Positions 37,055 to 51,143 are shown, counted from the first letter of the stretch. The stretch: 64,000 nucleotides of DNA from Manis javanica (GCF_040802235.1 NC_133158.1:42784001-42848000); one strand, 5' to 3'. Made by a program: numbers and translations. Notes: generated by a model from the letters alone, not told the origin.

Positions 37055-38290
37055 TGTAAGGCCGGGGAGAGGAAATCCCAGGGCAAAATACCTCTAAAAA
37101 CCGAAAGCAGTCAAAGGGAGAAATAAAGTTTAAAACCCATTTATTGTTCACAAACTGCAGTCCTAGGCTGTCTTTCTTCTCTGCTTGGGAAGAAGTCAGC
37201 AAGCAAGCAAGCCAGCCGCTCCCCCCTTAAACTCTCCCGTTCAGACACGCCCTCGGTTGCCCAGGTAATTACCCATTGACATGGAGATGAACTTCTCCAC
37301 CCCCAAGGATATGCAGATACACTGCAGCCAGGCCAGATATTCTGGAAATGTTACACTTTTACCCACAGGCCACCCCTCCAGAAATCTCGCTTTACAATCT
37401 ACTCGTTCCCCTTCTTCCACAATGGTCCCTGGGTGAGAAAACTAGAGCACTGTGACCAGACTAATGACATAACAATAGTAACAGTGATAAAGTTATGACA
37501 GTCCTCAAGCAGGAGGATTCAGCAAGGTTTACAGTCTTATGCAGATTAAGGCCATAGCTCGTCATTCCATAGGCTGGCAGGAGTCCAGGGTTCAGAGCAG
37601 TCACGCAGCAGCTGCAGCCAGGGGGCACATTCAGGCCACAAGGACTGTAGGAGAAAATAACCTTAACGACGATAAGATAAATGTTTAGTGACACCAGCAT
37701 AGGCAAATCTTGTCCATCAGGTAGGATACATGCAAGAGAGGGGTCCTGTGATAGGACAGTGGCAGGAATGGGGTCTTGTCCTGGTCTAGTATACCAGACT
37801 TTCACCCCCATCCCTGTGGGAGTTACAGGTGGGTCGATATATAGGGCTACGGGAGGTACATACACTGGCCATAAAGATAAAACAAACTTCCCCATCAGAT
37901 GCTCTTACCTCCTGCACGTTTTGGGCACACTACTGTGATCTTTGGCCACTTTGCTGTTACTACAGGAATGCACAAGAGGCCAGCTTCCAGGCCTTTCCCC
38001 CAAGGTGCCAGAAGGGTCACCATCACTGGTCCATGTGTCGAAATGTTCAACAGTGTCTCTGGGCTTAATGCAGATGGGGCTGGCAGCAGGATGTTGCTCT
38101 GCTGGCCATATCCTGGCTTCAATAGCTCTTCTTTGGTTTGGACGTACAATTGTATAGGAGAGGCAGCAAGGTGCGTGAGCACGTCCACAGGGCTCAAAGC
38201 TTCTCATTCGAATGCCGCAGCATTGTCCGTAGGCGAACTGATCAGCCCTGTACACAATTGGTATCCAACTTCAGGCCAGATTTCAACAAA
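37055..38290 (-). mobile_element. Second class I provirus copy, 5'-truncated, inside L1
   Basis: It starts (left) with a full 313-bp LTR (37055-37367) that keeps its terminal TG and CA. The internal 3' region and the integrase C-terminal and core remnants follow, matching 29261 to about 30215 of the first provirus, with small deletions. It stops abruptly at 38290, mid-pol, with no second LTR. It is closely related to but distinct from the 28961-35258 element by many substitutions, so it was probably an independent insertion. Confidence 0.85.
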
Positions 38291-38910
38291 CTTTTAGCCC
38301 TCTTAACAGCTCCTTCTATAAAATTTGCAAAAATTTGAAATTTTGATGAAGCCCAATTTAATTTTCCTTGTATGGGCTATGCTTTTGGTGACAAGTCTCA
38401 AAACTGGTTAGCCTTAGATCGCAAAGATTTTCTAAGAAATTGACTGTTTAATGTTTCAGGTATGTCCCATGGGGATGTGATCTTTGTGTAAGACGTGAGG
38501 CCGCGATCCCGTGTTTCCCACGGGTGTGCTGGTGCTGTGGCCACAGTGGCCTTCCCCTCCTGGGCAGCAGCCCGCCTCTGTCAGCTGTCAGGTGGGCGTG
38601 TTTGTGCGGGCCTGTTCGCGGCTTCCGCTGCTGCATCTCTGTCCCTTCACCGGGACTCCAGCCTTTACTGTAGCTTTATAATCAAGCCTGGAGTCAGATA
38701 GATTGATTCCTCTCCATTCCTCTTCTTCTTTTTCCAAAAACTGTTTTTAACAGTTGTCATCCCGGGGCCTGCCATGTGAGTCCAGGTGTCATGGAGAGCA
38801 TTTGTCCACCTACCCTTGCTCCCCATTTCCTGCCAACTTATGCGCAGATGATCGTGCTCTGAACCTCACCGACTGATTGATAATGTGGGTCCCTGAATCT
38901 GTTGCTATGC
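38291..38910 (-). mobile_element. Antisense L1, right part
   Basis: The L1 resumes with 'gaaattttgatgaagcccaa' and later 'tttactgtagctttataatc' and 'ttcttctttttccaaaaact', all antisense L1 ORF2 landmarks in the expected order. The middle is diverged and GC-enriched. Confidence 0.7.
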
Positions 38911-38989
38911 TTCCCAGTGATCGTGGCTATGGTTAGGTAGGTTTTTTAGTAGTTTGGCATGTTAAGTTTTAAAAAGATTTAAGGTTGAG

Positions 38990-39172
38990 CAGTGGCACTC
39001 AGCCTTGGGCTGCCTCACTAACCTAGAGATCTGTGAAAACCCAGAGGGCATCATCCCATCCTCAGTGGGTCTGGGGAAGGGCCAAGCCCGTGCATTTCTG
39101 AGAAATTTCCGGTGTTTCTCGGAAATTCCAGCTGCTATTGTTGGTCCAGGGACCACCCTTTGAGAACCACTG
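38990..39172 (+). mobile_element. MER5A (hAT-Charlie)
   Basis: The segment is bounded by CAGTGGCACTCAGCCTTGG at the left and GAGAACCACTG at the right, an inverted end pair. It has the MER5A interior ('ctgtgaaaacccagagggc', 'tttctgagaaatttcc'). Length 183 bp fits the family. Confidence 0.8.
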
Positions 39173-41284
39173 GTGTAAGGTAAATTTTCCCAAGATTGGT
39201 AGTTAAAATGGCTGAATCTTACACTTAAGTCTTTCTGTCATTTTTCCTGAAACACCACTATGTATACCCCTTACTCTGGAATTTCTCTTATGCTGCAAAA
39301 GTCTGGAGACTGGACCATCTTTCTTCAAAGGAATATTCTGAGCCCTAAAGTAATTTTGCCGTAAGAGCCCAGTCTCCAAGATGCTCCCTTCCTTCAGGTC
39401 TGACTTGCTGCCCAGGGTGGCTATGATCTGTGTTCTTGGGCTTAAAGAGCCATTTCAGAAGCCATGTTTCAGAGACCACATGCTACTACTAAAGGATGTT
39501 ATTCTCAGTACTCAAATGCTAAAATACGACAAGAGCACAGTATAATAAAAAGATAAAACTTGGAGGTGTTTCTTGTCTCCGCTTGTTTTTTTCCTGTGGC
39601 CACTTTGAAAAAGTCTCAGCTGGTTTCCTCTCCCAGCAGGTATGCTTGGAGGAGCAGCTTTTCTGGGGACATCTGGGGGACAGGAGACTGTCTGCTTCGC
39701 CTCCCCTTGAGAGGCCAGCGCTGCAGCAGGAGAGGCGGGCGCACCAGGCCTGAGTGGATTGATCCAGGCTCCCACAAGGAAAGACCGAGGGCGGCCCCTC
39801 CACCCGCACCCCGACTCTGACAAGCAGCAGGTCCCGTGCTCTGCCGTGGCCCCACTGCAGGGTGGCCGAACCCACCACTGCCTCTTCAGGCCCCCTGGGC
39901 CGTGAGCGGTGCTGGCTGTGAGGTGGGCTCCTGCCGGCGGCAGGTGGGTGCTCAGGCTCCTGGGGCACTCAAGCAACTCAGTAACTCAGTAAAGCAGGTT
40001 TCTCCGTGTTTTTCTGCCTCTTTGTCCCTCTTCACCTTTTGCTGGTGACCTGTGGTCCCCACTCCAGACTGGCCTCTCGCCACATGCATGTACCTGTCCA
40101 GCAGGAACCCCTAAGCTAAACTTGCTAGGGCCACGTAAGGCGCCTTCTAACCTAAACAGGTGACCCGGGGAAAGAGAGCAGATGCTGTGCTGCATTGGGA
40201 CGAGCGCCTGGTGACGTCTCCTTGGCACTGCAGGGCAAGCTGAAGCCCCGTGTCTGCCCTGTTTCCTGGGAACTGAGTCGTCTTCCCCAGTGATGCTCCC
40301 CCCACCTCCCCCAGCTCTCCCTGTTCCTGGAAACCTGTGGAGGCGTGAGCCCTCTTTTGGGCTGCCACCACCCACCTCTCCTTGCTCAGGCTGCCGGGAC
40401 AGAGCTGGGGCACGAGGCGCATGGGGCTGGCACTCCTGGAGCGCCGCCTGCACGCCTCCCCCAGGCAGGACCTGCTGGGCACACTGAGCTCGTGCAGGGT
40501 GGGCTGCAAGACTGTGGGGTTGGCCTACATGGGGTGGTAGGAGCAGAGAGGGGGACCGATCGCCCAGGGGTACATGCTGGGTGTGTCACACTTGGCACCC
40601 CTCCCGAATTGCATGAGGCAAGCACTTTCACTTCTGCTTCATGGTCAGGAATAGAGGGCCCCAGAATTAAGATGTCAGATCACCCCACAAATGTGGCGGG
40701 TGCCTAGGCTCAGCCCGCTTGAAAGTGGTTCTTGAGGTGAACCTTAAGGGTCAGTAGGAAACGGAAGGGGCCAGATGGAAGGGGTTTTGTGGGGAGCAGG
40801 AGAGCCCCCTCCACGCAGCTTTAGTCCCTGGAGAAGCAGGTGTCACCATGTGTCGCTGTGTGTTGGGCACAGGTTGGCGCTGCAGACAGACAGGCTGCAT
40901 GCGCTGCTATTGCCCTTGAGGACTTTGCTGTCCAGCAACAGAGGAGGGAAAAAAGAAGTAGTACGTGAAAATGGGCTTTTTTAAAAATGGTAAGGTATTA
41001 CTTTACAGCTGATATAAAAAGATGTGAGCCTGAGGTCACAGAGATGTTCTGGTCTGAGGGCCATTCCGATCTCTCACTTTCATTAAAAACAGCATTATGT
41101 TAGGCGAGAAAACCTTTCAGACCCCCAGCCCCATCCCACAGTAAAGGGGACCCCACTGTATGTTGCCTTTGAAGACAAGCTACGGTTCCTGCTCAGGCTC
41201 CTGGGGGCCTTTAGCAGGAGTCATCTTTAAAAATTCCTTTGGCAGAAAGCTCATCACTAACAGTGCTGTCTGGTGTCCCGACAG
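39173..41284. other. PRDM15: Intron sequence before PRDM15 internal-ATG exon
   Basis: A moderately GC-rich stretch at 39.63-40.60 kb holds no supportable exon. I looked for an alternative promoter or leader exon here and found nothing decisive. Confidence 0.4.
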
Positions 41285-41330
41285 GTGTCGGAGATGGCCG
41301 ACGATGGGAGCGAGGAGATCATGTTCGTCT
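41285..41330 (+). CDS. PRDM15: PRDM15 exon with internal start Met
   Basis: The 46-bp exon lies between acceptor GACAG/GTGTCG and donor GTCT/GTAAGT and reads VSE-MADDGSEEIMFV plus one base. The Met at 41294 matches the start of the shorter human PRDM15 isoform (MAEDGSEEIMF as I recall). If the upstream exon 17028-17129 is used, the frame passes through it in phase 0. PRDM15 is a nuclear PR-domain zinc-finger transcription factor known to support pluripotency and early forebrain development through WNT, NOTCH and MAPK-ERK pathway genes. Residue numbers in the following entries count from this Met. Confidence 0.9.
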
Positions 41331-43415
<2,085 letters not shown>

Positions 43416-44739
43416 TGATTTATAAATACCTTGGAAACAGCTTTAAATATTATAGTTCTTAATTTTCAAGACGTTTCTTTTCTTTTTTTAGTTTGTTTTT
43501 ATATCACAAAGGCATCAAAGCTAAGTTAGCATTTTCTGATTTTCAACTTTGCAAAACTTGAGAGTGTATTACATATGCCAGAGGAGACCCAAATTGTTGC
43601 CTTTACTTCTCCAGGACACCCTAAATCAATCTCGCAGGCTTTAGGGCATGGTGATTTCTGGGTTTTTTGCAGGAGTGTGTCCGTATAGCTATTGTCACAC
43701 CTATGCAGAGTAGATGGTACTTTGCAGAGCTCTTTCAAATGGAAGGTGTTTTGTTTAGGCAGCCATTAGACACCAGTACAAACTTTGGTAGCTCTAAAAA
43801 GCACATCAAACTGGAAAAAAAATAGCTTTTATGTGAAACATAAAAAAACAAAATGAATGTCAGTTGCAGAAGAGACTTCAGGTACTTAACATAAGACTTG
43901 TGGAAGGGCCATGAGGCCAGGGACACCAGTGTTGTTCTGGTTCTGTCCCCGCCCCTGGTGTAGCCCTCTCCCCAGAACATTTGTGTATCTGTGAAACATA
44001 CCAGTGAGGAACAGGGTGCTGGCAGCCCAACAATTAACCTACAGAGGCGAATGTTTCAGGTCAGAGGGGAAATAGACAACCTCAAATTTTTAGCACCCTT
44101 TGAAAAATTCAGCTTACAAGGCAGACTTCAGCAAAATGGGAGAAAGAATGGCATTTGATTTGTTTACAGAAAAGAAAAAGAAAGTCTATTTTATGTGAAG
44201 GAATGATGCAAAGAGGCCTAAGGCCAGGCCCCACAAAGGCTTGGGGCTGGTCGATGCACACAGTCTCTGTGAGCATGTGGTTGGGCTGATGCCCTTTGGG
44301 AAAGTCTTTTGGTGCCCATTTGGTGTCTTTCAGTGACTGGGTTCTTCAGGTCTGTGTGTGATTTTGAGTTGTTTCAGCACACCCTCAGTGTTGAGCAACT
44401 ATGTGCCTGGGGGCAGCTTTATGCCCCCTACTGGGGGGATGGAGGCCCACTGGGAGCATGACCCCACATGGCTGGGGGTCCTTAGGCACCTGGTGGCTCT
44501 CTCTGCACCCTCCTTTCACTTCCGAGGGCTCCGTCCTTTGAGTGGCCTCTAGCTTGTTAGCAATGGGAAGTCCCTACAGGAAAAGTTCAGGATGAGGGAG
44601 AGTTCTTCCTACAGAAGGAAGCGATGATTGTGTCGGAAAATAGGGGACAAGAACCGCCTGTACTCATGCACTTACTTTGAACTTCAAAATATCTGTTTCT
44701 CCCCCAGCTCCTTTCCCGCATTTAATCCAAAAAGCAACC

Positions 44740-44845
44740 ATGATATGTTACAGATGACAGCAGGCTTATAAAGACTGAGGAATTTCGCTGAAGTCAGTAG
44801 ACACACTTGTAACAGAGCCAGGAGAAGGACTCAGATGTCCTGATG
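44740..44845 (+). mobile_element. MIR fragment
   Basis: 'ttacagatgacagcaggctt' and 'gacacacttgtaacagagcc' followed by 'aggactcagatgtcc' match the MIR 3' half. Confidence 0.5.
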
Positions 44846-45285
44846 CCTTTTGGGACTACAAGTCAAACTCATATAACCTAAATCCCAGCTGGGCCATGTG
44901 TAGAAATCAGGTGTCCAGATGACACCTGGACTGGGGGCAGAGTTCAGGTGTCTCAGTGGAAGCTGGACCGGGAGCTGAAGTCAGGCGTCCTCATGCCACT
45001 GGAGCAGGAATAGAACTCTGATGGCGCATCTGAAAACTGAGGAGAATCTGAGTGTCCAGATTCTATGCCTGGACCATGAATAGACCTCAGATGTCCCAGT
45101 TCCCACCTGGGCCATACATATGGAACTTAGGGGTCCTGATAATTCCAGAAAACAGGTCCCATGTGGAGCCCAAGGGTACAACTCAGGTTTCCTTGTGCTT
45201 CCTGGGACAGCAGTAGAACTCAGGTGCCCACCTGGATCACAAGCAGAACTTAGGCCTCCTAATTCCCAATTGGAGCAGGTGTTCC
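44826..45285 (+). repeat. Degenerate minisatellite, unit about 36-45 bp
   Basis: A phrase like AGAACTCAGGTGTCC followed by 'tgatgccacctgga' recurs about ten times in worn form: 44831, 44909, 44941, 44980, 45016, 45046, 45086, 45124, 45180, 45207 and 45247, all approximate. Units vary in length. The first unit appears to be the end of the preceding MIR. Confidence 0.6.
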
Positions 45286-45555
45286 GACTCCCCACCGGGC
45301 CGCCCGAAGACACCTGGGCCTTTTGCTCTGTCTGCTGCTTTCTGCCTGTGACCAGCCTGGTCTGTGTAAGCCACATGGTCCCCCAGTGACCCTGCTACCC
45401 ACTGTAAACCCCAGGTGGGTCCTCTGGGAAGCCTGGCCAGGCTCCACACACTGCTGTCTGCACTGCTTGCTCAGGAGCCCCCGCACACGCATGCTGCTGT
45501 GTAGGCCTGGGTAACCCACTCCCTTGCCGTTCATGGCGGCTGTGCTGACCTGCAG

Positions 45556-45808
45556 GTGTTCCAGAAGGACAGGCACCCCGTGTGCTTCGACACCTCCAAC
45601 GAGGATGACTGCAACTGGATGATGCTGGTGCGGCCGGCGGCAGAGCCCGAGCACCAGAACCTGACGGCCTTCCAGCACGGCAGCGACGTGTACTTCACCA
45701 CGTCGCGCGACATCCCCGCCGGCACTGAGCTGCGGGTGTGGTATGCGGCCTTCTACGCCAAGAAGATGGACAAGCCCATGCTGAAGCAGTCCTGCCCCAG
45801 TGCCCACG
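45556..45808 (+). CDS. PRDM15: PRDM15 exon: second half of PR domain
   Basis: This 253-bp exon encodes residues 96-179, from [20 protein letters not shown] through [19 protein letters not shown] and [20 protein letters not shown] to [10 protein letters not shown]. These are the conserved C-terminal PR-domain strands: '[10 protein letters not shown]', 'NL.AFQ', 'DI.AGTEL.VWY'. The catalytic NHxC box of active SET enzymes is not seen, in line with PRDM15 lacking known methyltransferase activity. The exon is GC rich. The donor CCACG/GTACAT splits an Ala codon. The open frame seen on the opposite strand is a shadow. Confidence 0.95.
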
Positions 45809-46124
45809 GTACATGCCCAGCTTTCTGCCCTGTCCCCTGCCTCTGTCATGCTGTGCGTGGGTACTGATGGCTTCTTGGTCACTGCAGTCACTGACCTCAG
45901 TGAGGGAATCATGCCTGTGAGCTTGTGGGCGTGGGAAGCACCGAGGGGCTGATCTTGACCCCCATGCCTGGGTCTGTTTTCTGCTTGTTAAATATCTGGG
46001 CTGATAGACAGTTGGACAAGCTCAGCCCTACACAGACGGCTGGTGGGAAGTTCGACCCTGGCATATCTAGGCACTGAACACCACACGCCTAATACTCAGC
46101 TCTGGCCCCAGGGCTCTGCAGAGT

Positions 46125-46285
46125 AACTCATCCTCCCGTCCTCTAGGCAGGATGAGTGTCCCTATATTTGGACTGCGGAGACAAGAGCACAGAGAGAGGC
46201 TAAGGAACCTGCCCCCAGTCACAGGGCTGGGAATGCAGGAGGCAGGATTCGAACCTGGAATCTGGCTCGAGTGATGGTGCTTGTA
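46125..46285 (+). mobile_element. MIR SINE
   Basis: 'cagagagaggctaaggaacc', 'tgcccccagtcacagggctg', 'ggcaggattcgaacctgga' is a clear MIR 3' half. Confidence 0.8.
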
Positions 46286-46869
46286 GCTCCCAGATTTGGG
46301 TGTGTGCCCAGGACATGCATCTGTGTGAGTATATGTGTGCGTGTGTGTTCAGAGAAAGCCCTAGTGAAGGTCGTGTGGGAATGCTGCCCAAAGGCAGTGT
46401 TCCTGTTGGAAGAACAATCCAGAATGTGCGACCTGCTGGCCCAGGGCCTGGGCCCCACTTTGTCAAGTGCCTGGAGTCTGACTCCTTTCTGCCCACTCAC
46501 CATGTGCAAGCTGAGGCCACAGGAAGTCTGTGACGCTTGGCAGCTGTGATTAGTTGGAGCGGCGGTTTCCAGTACTCAGCCTGACACCTCCCAGGGGCAG
46601 CCACAGTTACTGCTGGGGCCGAAATAGGCACTTTCTTCTGACCCCTAAAAGGGCAGGATTCTGGCAAGGAAATGGTTTCTTTTTTATAATGAACATGATG
46701 TGATACAAAACAGCTCTACAAGTGAGTCTGCACACCTGGGAGGTTCTGGCCTGTCACGTGTGCTTGTTGAGGTTGTGGTTAGTGAAAGGCTCCCCAATGG
46801 GCCCCTCCTGGTTAAGCACGAGGCAGTGTGGGGGGGGGAGGAGTCCTGGGGCTGCGGGAACAGAGCACC

Positions 46870-47225
46870 ACGCACAGGGCCTTAAACAACAGGGATGGAC
46901 TGACTCAGTCTGGGGGTCCCGATCCCAGGGTCACGGTGTGAGCAGGGTTGGTTCCTTCTGGAGACTGTGAAGAACAGTCCTTTCTAGGCCTTTCTCCTGG
47001 CTTCTGGTGTTGCTGGGACCCCTTGGTGTTCCTTGGCCTGTAGATGCATCCCCCAGCCCTGCCTGTCTTTGCGTGGCCTCTGTGCTCTCGCCCTGTAAGG
47101 ACACCAGTCACGGGATTGAGGGCCCCCTGTAATCCAGGGTGATCCCATCTGAACTTGATGATGTTTGCAAAGACCCTGTTCGAGGTTCCAGGTGCACGTG
47201 AATTTTGGGGGACCACTCTTCAACC
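46870..47225 (+). repeat. Ancient interspersed repeat, copy 2
   Basis: Same family and orientation as 6195-6605: 'ggttggttccttctggagac', 'tggtgttccttggcctgtag', 'aggacaccagtcacgggatt', 'tttgcaaagaccctgttcga'. Confidence 0.6.
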
Positions 47226-48142
47226 CCTTGCAGGCTGGCTGGGGTGGTGGAGTGTGGAGCCTCCGTGGATGCCCCTGGGCAGTGTCAGTGGGGAACCAGC
47301 CTCCTGCACTGGACTCTGGTTGCTACTGAGGGTTGCCCCCTTCCCAGAGATATTTTCAGAGGAAGACTGTGACCTTTTTGGGGCAGACAGGATTTGGAGA
47401 GACCCGTAGCTGGTCACCTGGCTGCTCCTAGCCCCACCCGGTAGGATTTGCTAAAACCAGGCACGTGGCCTGGCCCCCCACCTGAGGAGGCCCCCCTCGG
47501 CGGTGCCCTGCTGGATCAGGCTTCACTTCCCAGCTTGGTAAGGCCGGCGCACCCGTGCTGTCCGAGCTCTCAGAGCCCCTCCTGACCTGGTTTCCCGTGT
47601 CCTGATTCCTTGTGACCTGAGCAGCTGGTGAGCGGGGTATCCCCCCGGGACCAGCCAAGGCTGTGCACTGGGGTTTGGGTTATTAGAGGCTGACCTTGGA
47701 GTTGTGTCCTGGGTGATGTCACACCCTTCCCTGACTCTCAAGGTCAAATTCAAAGTGAAGATTACTACTCCTTATCAGAGTTAAAGTTCTGTTTGCCTTT
47801 TACCTATAGGTAAACTCTTTCAGCTGGAGCTGAGTTTGAGAAAATAGATTCTGATGAAATTAGTCTGGGACTGTGTTGACCAACGCAGCTGCTTCCTAAT
47901 AGCTCTTATTCTGGAATGCTAGGGTGACTGTGTGATTCCTCCTTTGGCCTTCTAAGAACATAGGACACCATTAATTATGCCAAGATCATGCGGAACTGGA
48001 AGGCACTGTCACCCTAAACAAGCTTTTGAATTGGGAAAATAAAGAAGTGACTTAGGTACTTTAAAATTTTAGAAGTACATCTTAGGGTTTTCACTGTCCG
48101 TTTGGGGACAAGTGGCAAGGATTTAGAAATGTAGGGACGCCA

Positions 48143-48937
48143 TTGACCATGATCGACTCAGCTGGGTTCCTTGTTTCTTTTGCCACCAATGAGCACTCGG
48201 AGCATTTACCCGCCAGTGGGCGCTTACTTCCGCAGCCCCGTGCTCCCCGGGAGGCTTTCCCCAGGGCCCCAGTGACCAGTGACTCCGCCACTGTACCGGC
48301 GCCTGCTGGCGAATCAGTGATGACTCACCACACGCCCCACCCAGCCCCTCCCCGAAGCCCTCCCCGCCTTCTGCAGGAGCCCCCTCCTGACACAGGGCAG
48401 CTTCTAGAACCCTGCCCACCCCCAGCGCCATCTCCAGTGTGTGTTTTGAGCTCCTCGCCTACCGTAGCCGCGCATGGGGAACCTGCCCCTGCCCGCTTCT
48501 TGGAGGCTGGAGTGGAAACCGGGACCTGTGCAGACCCAGAACACAGAGCCAGTGGCGGCTGCCTGGTGCCCATCACCCAGGTCCGACCAGGCGGGGAGGT
48601 GGCTTCCCCTGGCCTCAGCACTGAGGCCTCCCCATCCTGGCCCAGGCCTGGACGTGCCCTTGAGACAGGCTGTACGGTGGAGGGGAGGGGCCTTGTGTGG
48701 CCACCACTGTGCCTTTGGACCAAAGCGGGGGGCGGGGGTGGGTGGGGCGAACACGGTGAGTGGGGTCGGGGTTCTGTGAGTATGTTCCAGAAGGATGTGC
48801 TGGGGCTGACGACAGGTAGCGGTCTTCCCTGTAAATCATTCAGGGTATTTCCGGGGAGCATCAGAAGAGCCCAGCCCCACCGGCTTTATTCTGTCTCCTT
48901 TTTGGATTTGCTGCCCCGTGCGTCTCTGTCGTGGTGA
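48143..48937 (+). other. Long GC-rich open frame in intron, status unknown
   Basis: A 264-codon open frame runs from ATG 48143 to 48937 in GC-rich sequence, proline and glycine rich, and resembles no family I know. The frame content looks compositional. No acceptor/donor pair was fixed and the other strand is also largely open. I record it as an open stretch rather than a gene. Confidence 0.2.
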
Positions 48938-49289
48938 CCAGCCAGTTTGGAGGTGGCAGGAGATACAGAGAAAAGGTGGCTTCCACCTGAAAGAGCAGTG
49001 ACGTGCTTCTTTAAAAAACTAATTTTTACTGTTTTCTTCTGGTAGTGCATTTGCTTTTCTAATTTGTCTTGAGCTCATGTTGTTTTTCCTTCTTCACACA
49101 AACCTGGGCCTGTTGGACAGATGAAGGCCCAAGAAGCACGAATGGTCGTAACGGGTGAGCATGTCGGGTTCAGAATCAGCTGCCGTGACCAGCAGATTAA
49201 ATAGAAACACATTTCATACCATTTGGGGAACTAGTTTGAATCACATGTAACATCACCGTTTTAATAAGGACTCCGCATTTATTACTAAC

Positions 49290-49640
49290 ATAGTATTTTT
49301 AAAAAATCACGTTGACATAATAGTTTACATGTAACAAAACTTACCAGTTCTTCAAGTGTACAGTCCAGAGAGCTTTGACTAAAGTGTGCAGCTGTGTAAA
49401 CCCACCACAGTCAGGATCTAGAACTTCTTGCTCTATATAGTTTTGCACTCCACCCCCTTGTGACACCAGCAAGCTACTTCATGTCCCTGTGGGTTCTGCC
49501 ATCTCTCTTGTAGTCTTTTGAAAACCTGTGAGTTTTTATATAGTTGAGGCCATTTTGTTGCTTCCTCTTACTTACACGCTCATTCTTACTTACCATCTTG
49601 TCTTCAGTGTTTCCTTGTTAATTCTGTCTCTGTGGCCTCA
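49290..49640 (-). mobile_element. Old L1 3' end, antisense
   Basis: 'ccagttcttcaagtgtacag', 'gtgtgcagctgtgtaaaccc', 'tctagaacttcttgctctat' and 'tcatgtccctgtgggttctg' follow the antisense order of an old L1 3' region. Confidence 0.55.
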
Positions 49641-51143
49641 TTTTCGTGGCTGTAATGTGTGGCCTTTTGCTTCAATGGTCATTTAAGTGGTAGTCAAGAA
49701 TTGCCTTCTGATTGTTGGCTATTTCTTTTTCTTAAAAATTATTTATCTTTTTAAGATCATTTCTGGGAAGCAGAGCACTTCCCTTGATGAGGGAGCAGGT
49801 CACGACTAGTTCTCCTAGTTAGTCCCGCCATGTGGGCAGCAGAGCTCCCTGGTCCTTGCTCCAGGTTGGTTTGCATTTGCATTTGTGGGGGTGGAAACCT
49901 TATTGCGGGAGACCGCAGCCCATTGCAGTGGAGAAGTGGCCTTGATTCACAGCTAACCACCCCTCGGCTTCCTTCCCTGAGACTCCCACCTGCTGGTGTG
50001 CTTTTCTGTAAGCTCCCACATGTGTTTGCAGAGGTGAGTGTGAAGCAGGAATTGGGCTCCAGCTCCCATTTGTCCACAATCTCCTGATAATTTTCAACCA
50101 GTGGGTTCCCAGCATGCAAGTGCAGAGGAGCAGAGGCCGGGATGGGGCACCCCAAACACCTGCCGCCTAGGCACTTGCTCCTGATGCAGCTCTGGTTTTA
50201 GTATAACAAAAAATGTCATATTGCATTTATATTTCTTCCTTGTTATCTTATGAAGACTCAGAAAATGCATGCAAACCACTACAGCAATGGACTCCCTCTT
50301 TTTCTTCTATTCCTTGTAGCCTGATTACTAGTGTTTGATACAGAAAGAGTTGTGCTCTGTTCTGGGACTGTACATATGTGCAGTCGCAATTCTGGATGGT
50401 ATTTTAAGGACCTAGGAGTTTTGCTGTATGAGTGGCCCTGGATCAGTTGTGATGGCTCATGGGCATCAACAGGCTGTGTGGTGAGAGGGGCCAGAGTGGT
50501 GGTGAGGACTGGTGGCTGTGGGCCAGTGTTGCCAGGCTGCCCCACCAGACTCAGGGAAACCCAGCTGGGCCAGGAAATCAGGGACACATACTCTCAGAAT
50601 GTCCCCAACATTCAGGTCTCACAAGAGCATCAGTGATTTTTTTGTTAAAAAGGAGGCTGCAATTCCCTCTTCACAGCCAGGGCCTCCCTCTGTGTTCCAG
50701 GCCATCATCTCCAGGCTATATGGAGTGCCGAGGAGAGGCCGGAGGCTCTGCCCTGGTGGGACAGGCAGCCATATAAATGCAAATTCAAATTAAGTAAAAT
50801 TAAAAATGCATCTCCCCAGGGCCACTGGCTGCTATGCTGACAGTACAGTTATAGAGCATTTCTGTCCTTGCACATGGGCTCTGGGCACACATTCCTCTAC
50901 CCTCTGTATGGGCAGTGGGGTGCTAAGGAGGACAGTTTGGTCTGTAGGATGCATTTTTTTCTTGGAGTCTCATGAAGAGATGTGTCTGGCCCCCAGGACT
51001 AGCTTCTTGGAAGGAGCCACATTTCCATGCCTGGGACAGGCCCTGAAGCAGGCTGCTGTGCCTCCACCCTCTACGCTCAGTGTCCTCATCCATGAAATGT
51101 GGGTACTTAGGAGGACCGAACGAGGGCCTGTGTGTCAAACTCC

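Larger units (their letters stand above)
17130..41284 (+). other. PRDM15: PRDM15 first intron region
   Basis: About 24 kb lies between the first coding exon and the exon with the internal ATG. It is dominated by repeats: the shuffled patch at 19.4 kb, ancient repeats at 18.9-21.3 kb, L1 fragments at 25.2-27.7 kb, two retroviral elements (28.96-38.29 kb), a split antisense L1 and a MER5A. No further coding exon could be supported. The acceptor is GTCCCGACAG at 41275-41284. Confidence 0.65.

Noticed and set aside
37461..37895. 144-codon minus-strand frame as a possible new gene
   Set aside because: It is the integrase-end remnant of the truncated provirus, matching 29559-29762 of the first copy.
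39630..40560. Possible alternative PRDM15 promoter or leader exon
   Set aside because: GC content is only moderately raised and no convincing CpG cluster, donor or conserved frame was seen.
45259..45912. 217-codon minus-strand frame
   Set aside because: It is the shadow of the PR-domain exon at 45556-45808.
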